64,000 bases of DNA from Isoetes taiwanensis (Eukaryota > Streptophyta > Lycopodiopsida > Isoetales > Isoetaceae), in contig JAJEKV010000003.1 in the NCBI GenBank assembly GCA_021234155.1, positions 27,945,166 through 28,009,165 of the forward strand, given 5' to 3'. The notes below the pieces were generated by a model that had not been told where the DNA came from, did not search any database, and was given only the letters and a program-made list of their open reading frames with translations. This document shows, piece after piece, positions 41,891-53,488 of this stretch. Both the position numbers and the translations under genes were made by a program. The stretch's first letter is position 1. Each line of letters opens with the position of its first letter.

Positions 41891-44419
41891 CATTAAAACC
41901 TTTTTGTTCCCAAGGTTTGATCTTCATTTTCATGAAGATATTATCTTGGAACTTAAGGGGCATTAAAGGCTCCTAAAACGAAGACGAGCCATTGCCCAAA
42001 TCAGACAATATAATGCTGATATCATTATGTTACAAGAATTGAGGTTACCTCAATTCGAATGCTCCAATCTGGCTGACTGGATTTTTCCAGGCAATGCGTC
42101 TATTTGGATTGAAGCTACAGGTACTTCATGGCCTCTGTATCATCTGGAAAAACCTAAAGCATACGTCTCTATTTAATAGCCCTTGTAAATCTTGGCAGGC
42201 TGTCACCTTCTCCTCTGATGAGAACAAATTTGGCATCTTAAATATCTATACTTCAACTGAATCGAGGGATAGAGAAACTCTTTGGTCCAATATTGACAGT
42301 TGGCTTCTAAATCAGGACATCTCTACATGGATTTTGGGAGGAGACTTTAACAATACCCCCAGCTGGGACCCCAAATTAGGCAAACATCTGAACTTGTCCT
42401 GTAGAGAAAAGATTTCTTGGAACAATCTTATAGATAATCACCTCTTGCATCATATTCCTTCCTCTACTGCAAAATTTACCTGGAGCAATAAGCAAGATGG
42501 TAATAAAAGAGTCTATTGTGCCCTTGATAGATTTTACATCACAAATCTGACCAATGATCTCTGGGATAATTGTTTGGTAACTAGTGATGAATGTACCTCG
42601 ATCTCTGACCACCAATCTCAGTTCTTAACTATTAAACATGAAGTGGTGCTAAAAAGACAGGGCACCATCCCCTTTAAATTCAATTGCTCTCTCCTTAAAT
42701 ATGAGACCTTATGCTCTGAATTTAAAACCTTCTACTCCAATCTCCCAAGAGTTAGCATGAACAATTCTTATAGCTCTATGAAGGAATTCTACTCGAATAT
42801 CAAAGCCTCTAAGGGCTGGATCAAAAGCTGGGCTAAAATTTATCATGATCAGAGAAATTTAGAGAAAAATAGATACCTGCAAGACATTAAACATGTGAGA
42901 ATGCAGCTTCAACATGATCCTCTCAATCTCAATCTTCATTTATTGGAAGGTAACTTGGAAAATGCCATCAAAATGATTGAAGAAGTTGAAGCCAAAGGTG
43001 CTGCAATTAGTTGCAAACTGAAGTATTATGTTAACAAGGATAAGGGCAATTCTAAATTCTTCTTCAAGATAACCAAGAATAAGCTTTTCAAATCAAATAT
43101 TTTTAAAGTTCATTCTGATAATAATATCATTTTGGACAGCCACTCTGACATCTTTAATTTCTTCAACAACAAGTATTGTGAGCTTTTCTTTGATCATCCC
43201 TATGACTCAAACACCATCAGTAAGGCTAATGTTTTCTTTGACATGGTCCAAAACCGAGAATGATCATATGAATGACAGTTTTGCTAACCCTCCTAGTCTT
43301 GAGGAAGTCTACAAAACTCTTACATCTCTTGCTAAAGGAAAAAGCCCTGGTCCTGATGGTTTTCCTACTGATTTTTATCTTCACTTTTGGGATGTTATTC
43401 AATGTGATTTTATTAGAATGGTCCATGGGTTTTGGCTATCTAATCATCTTCATCCTGCTATCTCTGCTGGGCTTATTTCTCTAATTCTCAAAAATGAGGA
43501 TCCCAAAGCTTTCTCTGACTGGAGACCAATATCATTGACCAACACTTCATATAGGGTTTGTGCTAAAATTATTGCCAATAGAATAGAGTTAAAAGCCATC
43601 TTCAGAACAATATCAGTCCTTCTCAATCTGCATTTCTCCCTAACAGATATATTCTTGATAATTACATTGCTGCTGTCGAGGGACTCCATTGGAACAAGCA
43701 CACTGGCCAAAATTGTGTTCTCTTGAAATTGGACTTCTCTAAAGCATTTGACACTGTTCACTGGAATTTTATTGACTATGCCCTTCACAAGCTTGGTTTT
43801 TCTGGAAAGATTATTAAATTGATTCATGGTCTAAACTCAAGATCTCAGTCTATTATGCTAATCAATGGCTCACCTGGTTCATTTTTCCCCTTAGCCAGAG
43901 GGGTAAGACAATCACAAGGCTGTCCTTTGGCTCCATATATTTTTATTACTGTCACTGAGATACTTACTCGAGTCATCAATCATCAGCAAAGTTTAGGGAA
44001 CATAAAGGGTCTGATCTTGCCTGACAATTCTTCCAATATGAATATCCTGCAATATGCTGATGATTCCTTTAGTTTTCTTAAAAATGACACTTCCAACATC
44101 ACTGCTTATCTAGATATTATTAGTGCCTTTAGTGCAGCCTCTGGTATTTCTCTAAATCTCAATAAATGCAACATTATTGGTGAGATTGAGCAGCAAAACA
44201 TATGTGGAATTAACTGTATAAATTCTTCTCAAGCTACCAAACTTTTGGGATTACCTCTGTCTTTAGACAGCAATATTAAGGGCCTTTGGAATCCTATCAT
44301 CACCAATATAAAAAGGAAACTGAACAATTATGGCAATTATTTATCTCTTGCAGGTAGGACCATCATTGCAAATACTGTTATTGCAAGCTCTCACATCTAT
44401 TTCTCTTCTGCATTACTTG

Positions 44420-44971
44420 CATTAGGGATTTTTTGAGATCATAAAAGGGCCTTCTAAGGACTGCTGACTAAGCTATGTGAACTACCAATCAGAAAGCAGA
44501 ACTGGTAATCCAATCAGCAAAACAGTTATAACTAACTCACTGGATCACATTTTCTAGCATAAGTGTTGATAGAAGAGTCCAAATGAGCTCTTGTTTGGTG
44601 CAATAGATAGATCTCATTGAGATCTTTCCAACCTTGGATGGTTTGCATATCTTTTAGCCCCGTAGAATAGTAAAAAAATGGTAAAAACCATATTTTTTGG
44701 AGTTTTGACAATCATAAGTGGTTAAAATATGTGCAAAGCACCTAAGGTTGGAAAGATCTCAACGAGACCTATCTAGTGCACTAAACGAGAGCTCATTTGG
44801 ACTTTTCTATCAATATTTATGCTAGAAAATGTGATCTAGTGAGTTACTTATAACATTTTTGCTGACTGGACCCGTCAGGCTCTGATTTCTGATTGGTAGT
44901 TCAATTATCTTTATTTGGCTTAGTTGGCATGTTTTGAAGGCCCTTTTTTAATCTCAAAAAAACCCTAATGC
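44420..44971. mobile_element. 552-bp foldback MITE inside the LINE
   Basis: The two ends are inverted copies: GCATTAGGGATTTTTTGAGA at 44420 against the reverse complement of 44952-44971. The arms extend inward about 230 bp each (CTACCAATCAGAAA, ATCACATTTTCTAGCATAA, AGTCCAAATGAGCTCT and GAGATCTTTCCAACCTT recur in both). The centre is about 100 bp of AT-rich sequence. No coding sequence. The inner termini are palindromic and no clear target-site duplication is visible. Confidence 0.8.
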
Positions 44972-46733
44972 TCCTCCCGCCAGCGCCGCCCACCGCCTGT
45001 ATGAGCGCCCAGGCCGGGGGCCCGATCAAGCTCATGTGACGCTGCAGGGGCAAGCATCAAGCAACAAGTATGGGTACGGTTATGGCAACACCAGCATAGC
45101 CTGGCATCACCAGCATCGACAGCATCAACGGCCGGGTCTGTTCAAGCTCATGTAAATTGGCAGGGTCTAGCAACAAGTGCGCACACCTCCAGTTCCAGTT
45201 TTGCCTACTTTCCAGCAGTCATGGTTCTATCCCAATCCCAATTCGGCCATACCAGGTTACCTCTTGTTTAGTTCGGTGTTGGTTTAGGGTCTGGTTTAAA
45301 GCCTGGTTGAAGGATCTGTTACACCTGCCCGGGGAGCTCCCTTTTGTTTCATAAGCAGTTCTGTTCGCCCATCTTCTTATTGCTCCGTTGATTTGTTCCT
45401 GAGAACCTTGGACCTCCACTTGTTATCTGCTTGCTCATCTTTTTGTAATCCTTAGGCCGATTTTTGTTGTGTTGTCCCTTGTTTTGCCTTCTGGATTCGC
45501 CTTTGCATCCAAGCTCACCGTTAGGATCGAATTGCACTGGTCCCCTTGCAACTGCTCTATCCCTCACCACCTTGTCATTAGAATGGCTCGTAAGATCAAG
45601 CGCATGGCCAGGGAGACCCGCAAAGAAAAGAACCTCATTAGACTGTCTGAGCCGGTCTGAATAGGCCTTATGACCCCGCGATTGCGCTATATCTTCAGGC
45701 AGCCCCATCATTTGGGCCGCAGCGCCCTATACTGACACACCCAGACACACAATCTGCTCCGGATGCATCTTATGCTGCAGCCTTGTCCAGGATTGATGCT
45801 CGGATCCATTGTCTGCCTCCAGATTTGTTGGTCGGGATCCGCACGGTCCAATCGGCAGTCACACTCACAGGAACATCGGCTCAGTTGCCCTTGGGAAGCT
45901 GGGTCCATCTTTTAGAGATGCTGCTACAGTCGGCAGGAGAGCAGTACAGGAGGGTTAGAGTCTGAGCATGTGGATGCTATGCCCCAGGCCGATGATACCA
46001 CACCTATACCCACGCAGCCGCCATCTGAGGATTGTTTGCCCACTGCACAGGTCCCGCTTTCGCAGCCTGGCCGGGCCACAGAGCACCCGTTAGCTCTGAA
46101 CCTACGCATTGTGGATTTGGAAGAAGTGAGCGACACTCCTGGGACAGCTGAGGTGACCCATTTCTTTGCTGAGGTGATGCACGTAAAGGCAGATGGCATT
46201 CTCTCGGCTCGTCGAGTTGGAGCAGCACGGCCTGACCGCCCCCGTCATTTACTGGTCAGTTTCAGGGATGCCTTGTCCAGGCTGCACATCCTCCGCCATG
46301 GCCCCTTCTCCGTCCAGGAAGACCTTACCCCAGCACAGCTCTATCGACGGAAGGATGAACTATGTCACGTCCGCGAGGCTCGTCTGCACCGGAAGTGGGC
46401 TGTGTATAGAGGCGGGCAGGCTATCATTCGGGATCACTGGCCACTTGATCCATGGGCAGTGTCTGTGTAGTTGGTTTGCCACCGAGCTCTGCTTGGCCTT
46501 ATGCCCTTTTGTTTTATTTTATTTTAGCATTATGATTTGTTACGGGGTATAGTCCCCGGGTTCTGTGTACTGGGGTTGGTCCCCACGTTTGATTTTGGCT
46601 TCGGCCTTTTTGGTTTGGTAACGAGGCTTGGTCCCTGAGTTTCAGTTTGGGCTTTTGCCCTCTCTTTTGTATTGGGTCCCATAACCCGATTGTGTTCCGT
46701 GGACGTTAAAAATTTCTTCCTTCCTTCCTTCCT
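44972..46733 (+). mobile_element. ORF1-only LINE derivative ending in a (TTCC)n tail
   Basis: A GC-rich 5' region is followed by an ORF at 45970-46470 (166 codons) whose C-terminal part has a LINE ORF1p-like form: HLLVSFRDALSRLHILRHGP, DLTPAQLYRRKDELCHVREA, YRGGQAIIRDHWP. The stop at 46470 is followed directly by a 3' UTR (many TTTGG, CCCC and GGTTTGGT elements), CCGTGGACGTTAAAA and the repeat tail TTCCTTCCTTCCTTCC (46711-46730). No ORF2 is present, so the element resembles half-LINEs that depend on a full-length partner. The same tail (CCGTGGACGTTAAAAT plus TTCC units) occurs inverted at 54598-54650. Confidence 0.65.
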
Positions 46734-48864
46734 TCCTAAATCTATTTATCTTCAATTAGAGAAAATAGTCAGAAACTTCATATGGGGGAAAAAGCATCTC
46801 ATCAATTGGAATTATCTAACTAAACCCAAATCAAGGGTGGTATTGGATGCAAAAATCTCTTCCTGCAAGGCTCTGCCTTAGTTGGCAAATACATTTGGAG
46901 AGCTCTCTTCCAAAAAAATAATCCAGCCACTGTCTTTATTAATACTGGCTGGACAAATGCAAATTTAAAGGCCATCCCACTATCGAGCATAATCTGCCTT
47001 CTTATGCTTTCTTTATGAGAAATATGTTTATTGCATGGAATAAGATCTCAGGCTGCTTTGATCATCAGGGGCTCAGCAATTCTCAAAAACACACTTCAAT
47101 CTTTTGGAATTCTGCTCTCTCTCATTCTAGAACTATCCCTTTGGCTTTCAAGCATCCTAGGATTTACAAGAAATGGAAAAATGCTGGAATTACCACCATT
47201 GGTGATCTTCAAGAGGATAATAGATGGATTACATGGACAGGGCTTAAGAGGAAGTTAAGTGGCACCCTTTCTGATAAGAAGCTATATAATTACATAAAAG
47301 TCTCATTATCAAATTTCAACATTACCAGCGCTTTTGTTGCTGACTGGACCTGCAAAGGTAAAGCAAAATATAAAGTCTCCTCCATCTATAGCATGCTAGC
47401 AAATAATAATAGACCTTCAAAAGCTAAGCATTACTGGAAACTCAATGATGAAGTGGATATTAAACTTTGCAAAAACATTTGGCTTTCCTACTGCACCCCA
47501 AAGATTTCTTACTTTATTTGGCTAATGGCAAACAAAAGCCTTCCTAACATGGAATCTGCTGCCAAACTCTACAATCCTAGCAGAATCAATAATGGTCTGG
47601 ATCCTTTATCCTCAAACTGTGTTTTATATGAAAATACTGCTGAGTCCATGGTCCATATATTTCACTGTAGGAAGCTAAATGAAATATGGAATTGGTGTGA
47701 GGACAAATTCAAAGTTAAAAAAGCTAATTCCTTCATTGAATACTTTCTAAACAATGATGCTTTTTATAACACTGTTCTTTTCATTATATTATGGAATATT
47801 TGGAAGCACAGGAACAGATGTCTCCATGGGAAGCACCCGATTTCCATTCTTTGGATTAAAATAAATATTGTACATGACTTGCAAAATACTGCTACTGTTC
47901 AGAGATTGCAAAATGAAGAAAATTCCTTAAGCGACAAATGGAATGGCATTGGCAATTTTTATGGGAAATTCAGTTTATTCAAATTGCATTGTTCAAATAC
48001 TAACAACAGCCTTATTTATGATTCTGCTAGAATATCTGGAGTTTTGCAAGAGGGATCTGGACACCAGCTTTGATTACACAGAGGCAGTTAGATATTTGGA
48101 TCAGATAGACACTCAGGTTAATGCCTATGAGGATTATTACTGGAAATCCAAGATTCATGACAGAATACTTCCTAAGCTTGAAGATTTCCCAGTCTCAGAA
48201 ATTCAATGGGCATACGAGTTATGCAAAAGCACATACCAAATGTATATCATATTCTGGTTTTTGGAAACCATCAGTATGCAGATGACAGAGAGACAATTCG
48301 TATTTTACAGGGAATGCTATTACTACCACAAAGGAAAGGCGGATGCATATGGAAACTTATTGATCAAAATGGCCACTTCTTGTGTATCTGATCTGCTAGA
48401 ATGCTTGGACTGGGGAAAGCACACCAATTTTATCTTGCAGCCTACCTTCTCTAATCACTTTCCATTCCTTGACTCATAGAGATCAAATCCATCTGCTATT
48501 TCATTGTCATGCTTTCTTTCTTAGTTTTTTAGGTATTTGGCGACATTGTGCTGTCACAAAGATTTTCAAATGGCTCAGTTCCTCAAGAATCAAGACTTCA
48601 AGATTTATATTATAAAGGCACAAGGCAGCGACTACTATTAGATGTTTATCTTCTTCATATGCATATCACACTGTTTTGGGTCAACTTTTATGGCTATGCA
48701 TCTGAAAATCTATATGCATTGTTTTTTGAACTGCTCATTATCTAATTCTGGTATTCTGATCCATTTTTGGTCAAATACCTGAATAGTATGTACTTTTCAA
48801 TCTAAAATTAATTAATAGAAAAAATCTCATTCCCTCAAAAAAAAAAGAAAAAAGGGAGATTCCT

Positions 48865-51305
48865 TTAGTACTCTTGATTCAAGTCATTAAATCCTGATTC
48901 TTTTCTTCAACAACAAGAACAATCTAAGCATCCCTTAGTCTAAACGGCAAACTACCCACTTGAGAACCACTTCAATGATGGTCCTTTGACTCCTTCTAGC
49001 TGTTTCTTCTCAAAAGATCCCCTCTTCCAAGCTTTAGGAAGCAAGTTGTACAAAGAGATACAATGGTGCAGTCAATTCTAACACAGCTCACTCTTTCTAC
49101 CATATCTCTCTCATCATACGGATGACTTTCGACTCATCAGACCCAATCCAGAAAGCTGATTTAAAAATCTTTCCAGTGAAGTAAAAATTATCTGAATTGC
49201 ATTTTGGGTTACCGAGGTTATATGGCTATTGTTTATTGTTTATTGTTTATTGTTTATTGTTTATTGTGTTGATGGTTATATGGTTATAATGTTCCATGTT
49301 GAATGTCTTCTTTCATTTAGAGAGCATATGAAAGTAGAATCGAGTCAAGCAAGCCAAACGCAAAACATTGCCCCAGACTCCAATGGAGGAAGATGGATTG
49401 CGTATTGTTGCAGCCGTGCAGCGGGATGGTCTTTGTAGAGGGCATCATAACTGCAGTGGATCCATCTGATACTGTGAATGATCAAAGGCTGGAAGATGAT
49501 CATCTGGGTGTTGGCAATTGGGAAGCTTCTTATCCAGATTGATACAATCATGTTCCAGGGGAGCTCCAGTGACTGCATTGTGTGCTTCGAGTTGCTCGAG
49601 TCTCGAAGTCAGTTAAGATGGCCAATTAGACATATTACACACAAGAATGGTGAGAACCTAGAAGGCCCATCTGAAGTAGATACCCTGAGGCCCAACCCAG
49701 GCGATATGGAAGGCTTGGTGGTGGATGAGCATCCTTTGACTACAAGGAAGAGGCGCTACATGTTTCATAAAAGGCAGCTAAGGGTGCCCAAAAAGGCTAG
49801 AAGTGAGATATATTTACAAAGAATGGAAAGTATGGCACCAACCAAAGAAAACTAGAAGCAATTAAGGGATAAGAGTGTTGCAAGCTAGATTCCACAGTTC
49901 AGTATAGTGTGGATGACATTGTGGAAATAAGGTCCCAACACATTGGACAACTTCAGAAAAACAGGATTAATTTCATCTACTCCTTGTATAGAAATACCTG
50001 CTATGATGAAGAAACAGGAATATTACTTATCAATTGAGGGGTCTGAAGGTATGTATAAGAGCATTAAGATGGATTCTTGGCCTGAGCAAGACATCATTTT
50101 ACAGATACTGGGAGCAGGTCAGAAAAGGGCACAGGTTGTTCCAGCATGGCAATGCACTGACTGTGAAACCTGCCGCAAACACTTTGAGGGCCATTGCAAT
50201 CTTCGAGAGCTTTATGAGATACATGTCTCAATCTATACCGCATAAGTTGAAGGTGAACGAGCATGGCGTACGAGCAGTCCAAAGGGTGTTGCCACAACAT
50301 TACATCCAGAAAGAGTGCCTTAAAGAGGTCAACTCCATTCTAGAAACTACTAGAGGTCGGCCTCTTTCTCAATCATCTTTCAGCAGGTTATGAAAAACTC
50401 ACTTCTCAGATGTGTGTGTCTTGCAACACATGCCATTCTCAAAGTGCAACACTTGCATTCAACTGACGGATACACTTGCATCAACTGTAATGGAGAAAGA
50501 AAGAATGGCAATCAAGGAGCAATTTGCAGATCGTCAATCAGACCAAATATCAAGTAGACAGCTGTATTGGCAGTGGAGAACATTTTTCCAAATGCAGCCT
50601 GATAGATTTTTGTGTATAATTCATGATAAGATGGAACAACACAATACTTTCTTGTCAAAGCTACCCCAAGCATTGTCAAAAACGCTTTTCAAATGAGAGT
50701 AAGCTTGGCAGGTGTCTTGGGGTGTCTTGACACATGGGCATGGAACTGGCACCTATGGTCATTTTGTGCCCGATCTATGGAGGGATGATCCGAATTTCCA
50801 TGTGAGTTCTATTTTCAAGTGCTTGAGAACACTAGAAAGAAGATCGATAGAAGAAAGGAGGTATTCTTCCTCATGCCCCATTTTTGATGCTTTGATGGAT
50901 GATCAACCGCGTTGTTACCAAAAGTAGATAAAAGAGTTCACATCCAAGGTGTTGAAAGAAACAAGGAGGATTTGGGATGAGTTCCCCTTACTTGAGAAGC
51001 AACTGCCAGAGGAGCTATGTGTTCAATTGGACAATTGTTGGAAAAAAAAATAGATGGATGTTTGGGGCAATGTCATACTTGACAGCAGTGGGAGTATTCA
51101 AGATTGTGAAGGTGGGGTTCATGATGGTTGGGCATACGCATGACGATATAGATGCATTCTTTGGAACTTTCTCTACCAAGCTCAAGAGAGAAAACATGAC
51201 TAGTCTGCCTGAACTAATGGATGTGTTTGAGAGCTGCATTGACCCCAACCCAATGGCTTTCTTGATGGATGAGAGTGGAAATCACTTGTTGAGGGATACA
51301 TACTA
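48865..51305 (+). mobile_element. DUF7869-like element, copy B (most complete 5' region)
   Basis: 48865-49270 matches the 5' part of copy A. It is followed by a TTTATTG heptamer repeat (49224-49258) and the coding region in shifting frames: KLLIQIDTIMFQGSSSDCIV (49520-49580), RKRRYMFHKRQLRVPKKARS (49745-49805), LRWILGLSKTSFYRYWEQVR (50070-50130), PLSQSSFSRL, FSKCNTCIQLTDTLAS (50430-50480), LTHGHGTGTYGHFVPDLWRD (50730-50790), LPEELCVQLDNCW (51005-51042) and SYLTAVGVFKIVKVGFMMVG then HTHDDIDAFFGTFS (51077-51175). The QLDN and GHTHDDID motifs match the core of what I know as DUF7869. It stops at about 51305, so the last 150 or so residues seen in copy C are missing. Several frameshifts. Confidence 0.7.
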
Positions 51306-51324
51306 CTGGTGCCTTTGCCCTTAT

Positions 51325-51595
51325 TAACCTCTTCCATCTGAAAAGGATCTTCAACAATCAGATCTGCCCCAATGGCTACTGCCACCACAGTTTCCTTAGC
51401 ATCCATGTGTTTGCACCCCTTGTGCATATCAACTGCCTTAGATGCATCAGCTTCTGCCGAATCTTTTAATTTCGGCTTAATGGCAGAGTTCCTGTACTGA
51501 TAGATTTTCATGCAACCTCCACTGGCCTTTTCCTCAGCAAGGGTCCGGGAAGCAGAACCCAGCCCAAGCCTGTAGAACCCTAATCTTCCATGCAT
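51325..51595 (-). CDS. Unidentified N-terminal coding fragment
   Basis: From the ATG at 51595 the minus strand is open for about 90 codons up to the border of copy B: MHGRLGFYRLGLGSASRTLA, then KASGGCMKIYQYRNSAIKPK, KAVDMHKGCKHMDAKETVVA and VAIGADLIVEDPFQMEEVNK. The basic, Ser/Arg-rich first 20 residues could be an organelle targeting peptide, and the composition is that of a real protein. I do not recognise a family. If real, it is the first exon of a gene cut off by copy B, since beyond about 51310 the frame runs into the element. Confidence 0.35.
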
Positions 51596-51599
51596 ACTT

Positions 51600-52412
51600 T
51601 ATAGAAAAAAAACCTAAATCTACTTTGGTACACTGGCCTTGTTATCGTCACTATAGCACATGGCTTAACTCCGTCGTGAGTTCCCAGTCATTCGATGCCC
51701 AATTTTTGATCAGTATTATCCATGATATCGCTCAGTGCTGTCGTCAATGGCCTTTCTGCCCTAAAAAAAGTTTTGCCAGTTTTCGTTAACTGTCTACACA
51801 AGGTATTTTTTAATTTTTATAAATTGACCTTCCTTCATCATAAGATTATAAGGATTTCATCTTAGGTATGCCAATTAAACATCCCTCATGTCATTTTGAT
51901 GTTTGTTAGGCATTGCCTTAGCCATCCATGAAAACGAGCATCTTTGAAAACAAACTATCATGTATTGCCATATAATAAAAAAAGTCTGCCTCCTACCGTA
52001 GGTCAGGTGGGCCAGAACCATAATACCACAAACAGCATAATTGCAATGTTACAACAAGGAGAGTAGGGCCTTGTTGTAACACAAAGGCCCTACCCTACCT
52101 ATATTTCAAAACACCGAAAAGACGTAGATGTCTATAAGGTGGAGCAGGATTATGATTTTGGAATATTAGCTTATGGTGGCAGTTTTCAGATTTTGGCAGT
52201 GCTATCTTTCTTCAAGTCTTCTTTACAGTAGAAATTCTCCCCTTCCTTCCACTCTTTCTTCCTAGCAGAAAGGTCTGGATTATGTATTTGGATGATAGTA
52301 AAGACTCACACTGATTAGTAAAATTATGTGGATTACTACGGATTTGTTGGTAAATGGTCAGAAATTGCAGATATAACAGGAAGCATGGCAGCATGGGGGG
52401 ATGATCCTAAAT
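51600..52412. other. No recognisable gene
   Basis: AT-rich sequence with no motif on either strand. A 13-bp complementary pair (GTTACAACAAGGA near 52050 and its complement at about 52068) forms a short hairpin. Confidence 0.4.
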
Positions 52413-52615
52413 ACTCGGTTCTTGCTCGAATCTTTGTTATGCCCGAGCGGATCTTTCAAGTCTTGATGCTTGATTGATTCTCGAATGCTTTGCTATGCCA
52501 AGAACCCTATATTTATTTAGCTCTCGGTTCTTGCTCGTGAATGCGCTATATGCGGGCGAATCTTTCAAGTGTCTTTGATGCTTGATTGGTTTTGTGCTTT
52601 GCTATGCCAAGAACC
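52413..52615 (+). repeat. Tandem duplication of about 100 bp
   Basis: CTCGGTTCTTGCTCG to TGCTTTGCTATGCCAAGAAC occurs at 52416-52507 and 52522-52613, with small indels. Confidence 0.8.
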
Positions 52616-52958
52616 TCATTCCATTCTGCTACTGCTATGCAGATATACAGGTTTTCTTGCCTTTTCCCAATATTTCAGGAGAATTTATGTGGTTCTTCTA
52701 CTTGGTTTGAGAATTTAGGGGGCCTTAATGGCTTATCTCAGGTATCATCATCACGTCATCTGGTCACCTGTGGACGGATTATATATGGGCTTCATGTATA
52801 TCAGCTTTTGGAGCAAACAAATAAGTTTGTGTTTGTAGAGAATGAAGATGTCGAGATTACTCCTGTAGTAATTCTCTATTAACATCAAACATTGTACTCT
52901 TGATTTATATATAATATAAAAAACAACCCCGTTCCCTCAAAAAAAAAAAAAAAAAAAA
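52616..52958 (+). mobile_element. LINE 3'-end fragment with poly(A)
   Basis: A short coding-like stretch (LYQLL..NKFVFVENEDVEI form) ends at a stop at 52882. It is followed by GTACTCTTGATTTATATATA, GTTCCCTC and a 20-base A run at 52939-52958. The tail closely resembles that of the LINE ending at 48853 (GTACTTTTC..ATTCCCTC plus poly(A)), so this is probably a 5'-truncated relative. Confidence 0.5.
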
Positions 52959-53488
52959 TATTTCAAAACTTTCCTGTACTCTCATCCCCTTTTATCAGCA
53001 ACCTTAGCCATCTTATCATGTCTTTGATTGAGTGTAGTATGCAAGGAAACTCTTCCAGCTCCAAAACATTGAGTACCAGGTTAGACATTCTAGACTTACC
53101 AAAGCCATTGTTTAGTGAATGCCTTGATAAGTCCATTTATATCACCAGCTGCATTCTTTGCCTCCAAGTGAGCATATACATATGTTAGTATTTGGGATAT
53201 TATGACCTTAGATGCTTGTCCATATGGTCGACAGCTATCTGTTCTGATAAATCTGTTAACCTCAAACAATAGCTTGTTTCTTTTCTCGTATCTATTCATC
53301 ATGTATCTACCCCTGTTTGGATCAGTCACTCTAATAGTAATATTCAGAAAATCACATTTGATTCCAAATAGCTTACCGTTATCTTTACTAGTTGCATATA
53401 CTGTCTCATCCTCAATGTTCAAGAAGTTGAGGTTATATATCGTATTTTCTGTTTGATCAGTAAGAAATTCCATAACTTGGCCCCCATT

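Larger units (their letters stand above)
41932..48853 (+). mobile_element. LINE ORF2 (endonuclease, RT, zinc-binding domain), split by insertions
   Basis: The EN domain starts MKILSWNLRGIKG at 41932, then after frameshifts AIAQIRQYNADIIMLQELRL, WILGGDFNNTPSWD (catalytic D-x-N, 42330) and SISDHQSQF (42600). The RT domain runs 43300-44420: GKSPGPDGFPTDFY, WRPISLTN, VLLKLDFSKAFDTVHW (motif A), ARGVRQSQGCPLAPYIF (motif B), ILQYADDS (motif C, about 44046) and KLLGLPL. ORF2 breaks at SSALL (44418) and resumes at PKSIYLQLEKIVRNFIWGKK (46731), running to the zinc-binding region (CTPKISYFIWLMANKSLPN, NCVLYENTAESMVHIFHC) and a stop at 48073. A poly(A) tail ends near 48853 after ATTCCCTC. Frameshifts near 41950, 42090, 43260 and 43590 make it inactive. 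Confidence 0.92.

Noticed and set aside
47943..48479. 178-codon plus-strand frame at the end of the split LINE
   Set aside because: It overlaps the LINE frame, lacks any motif and continues into the LINE 3' region. Probably chance opening or a frameshifted LINE tail.
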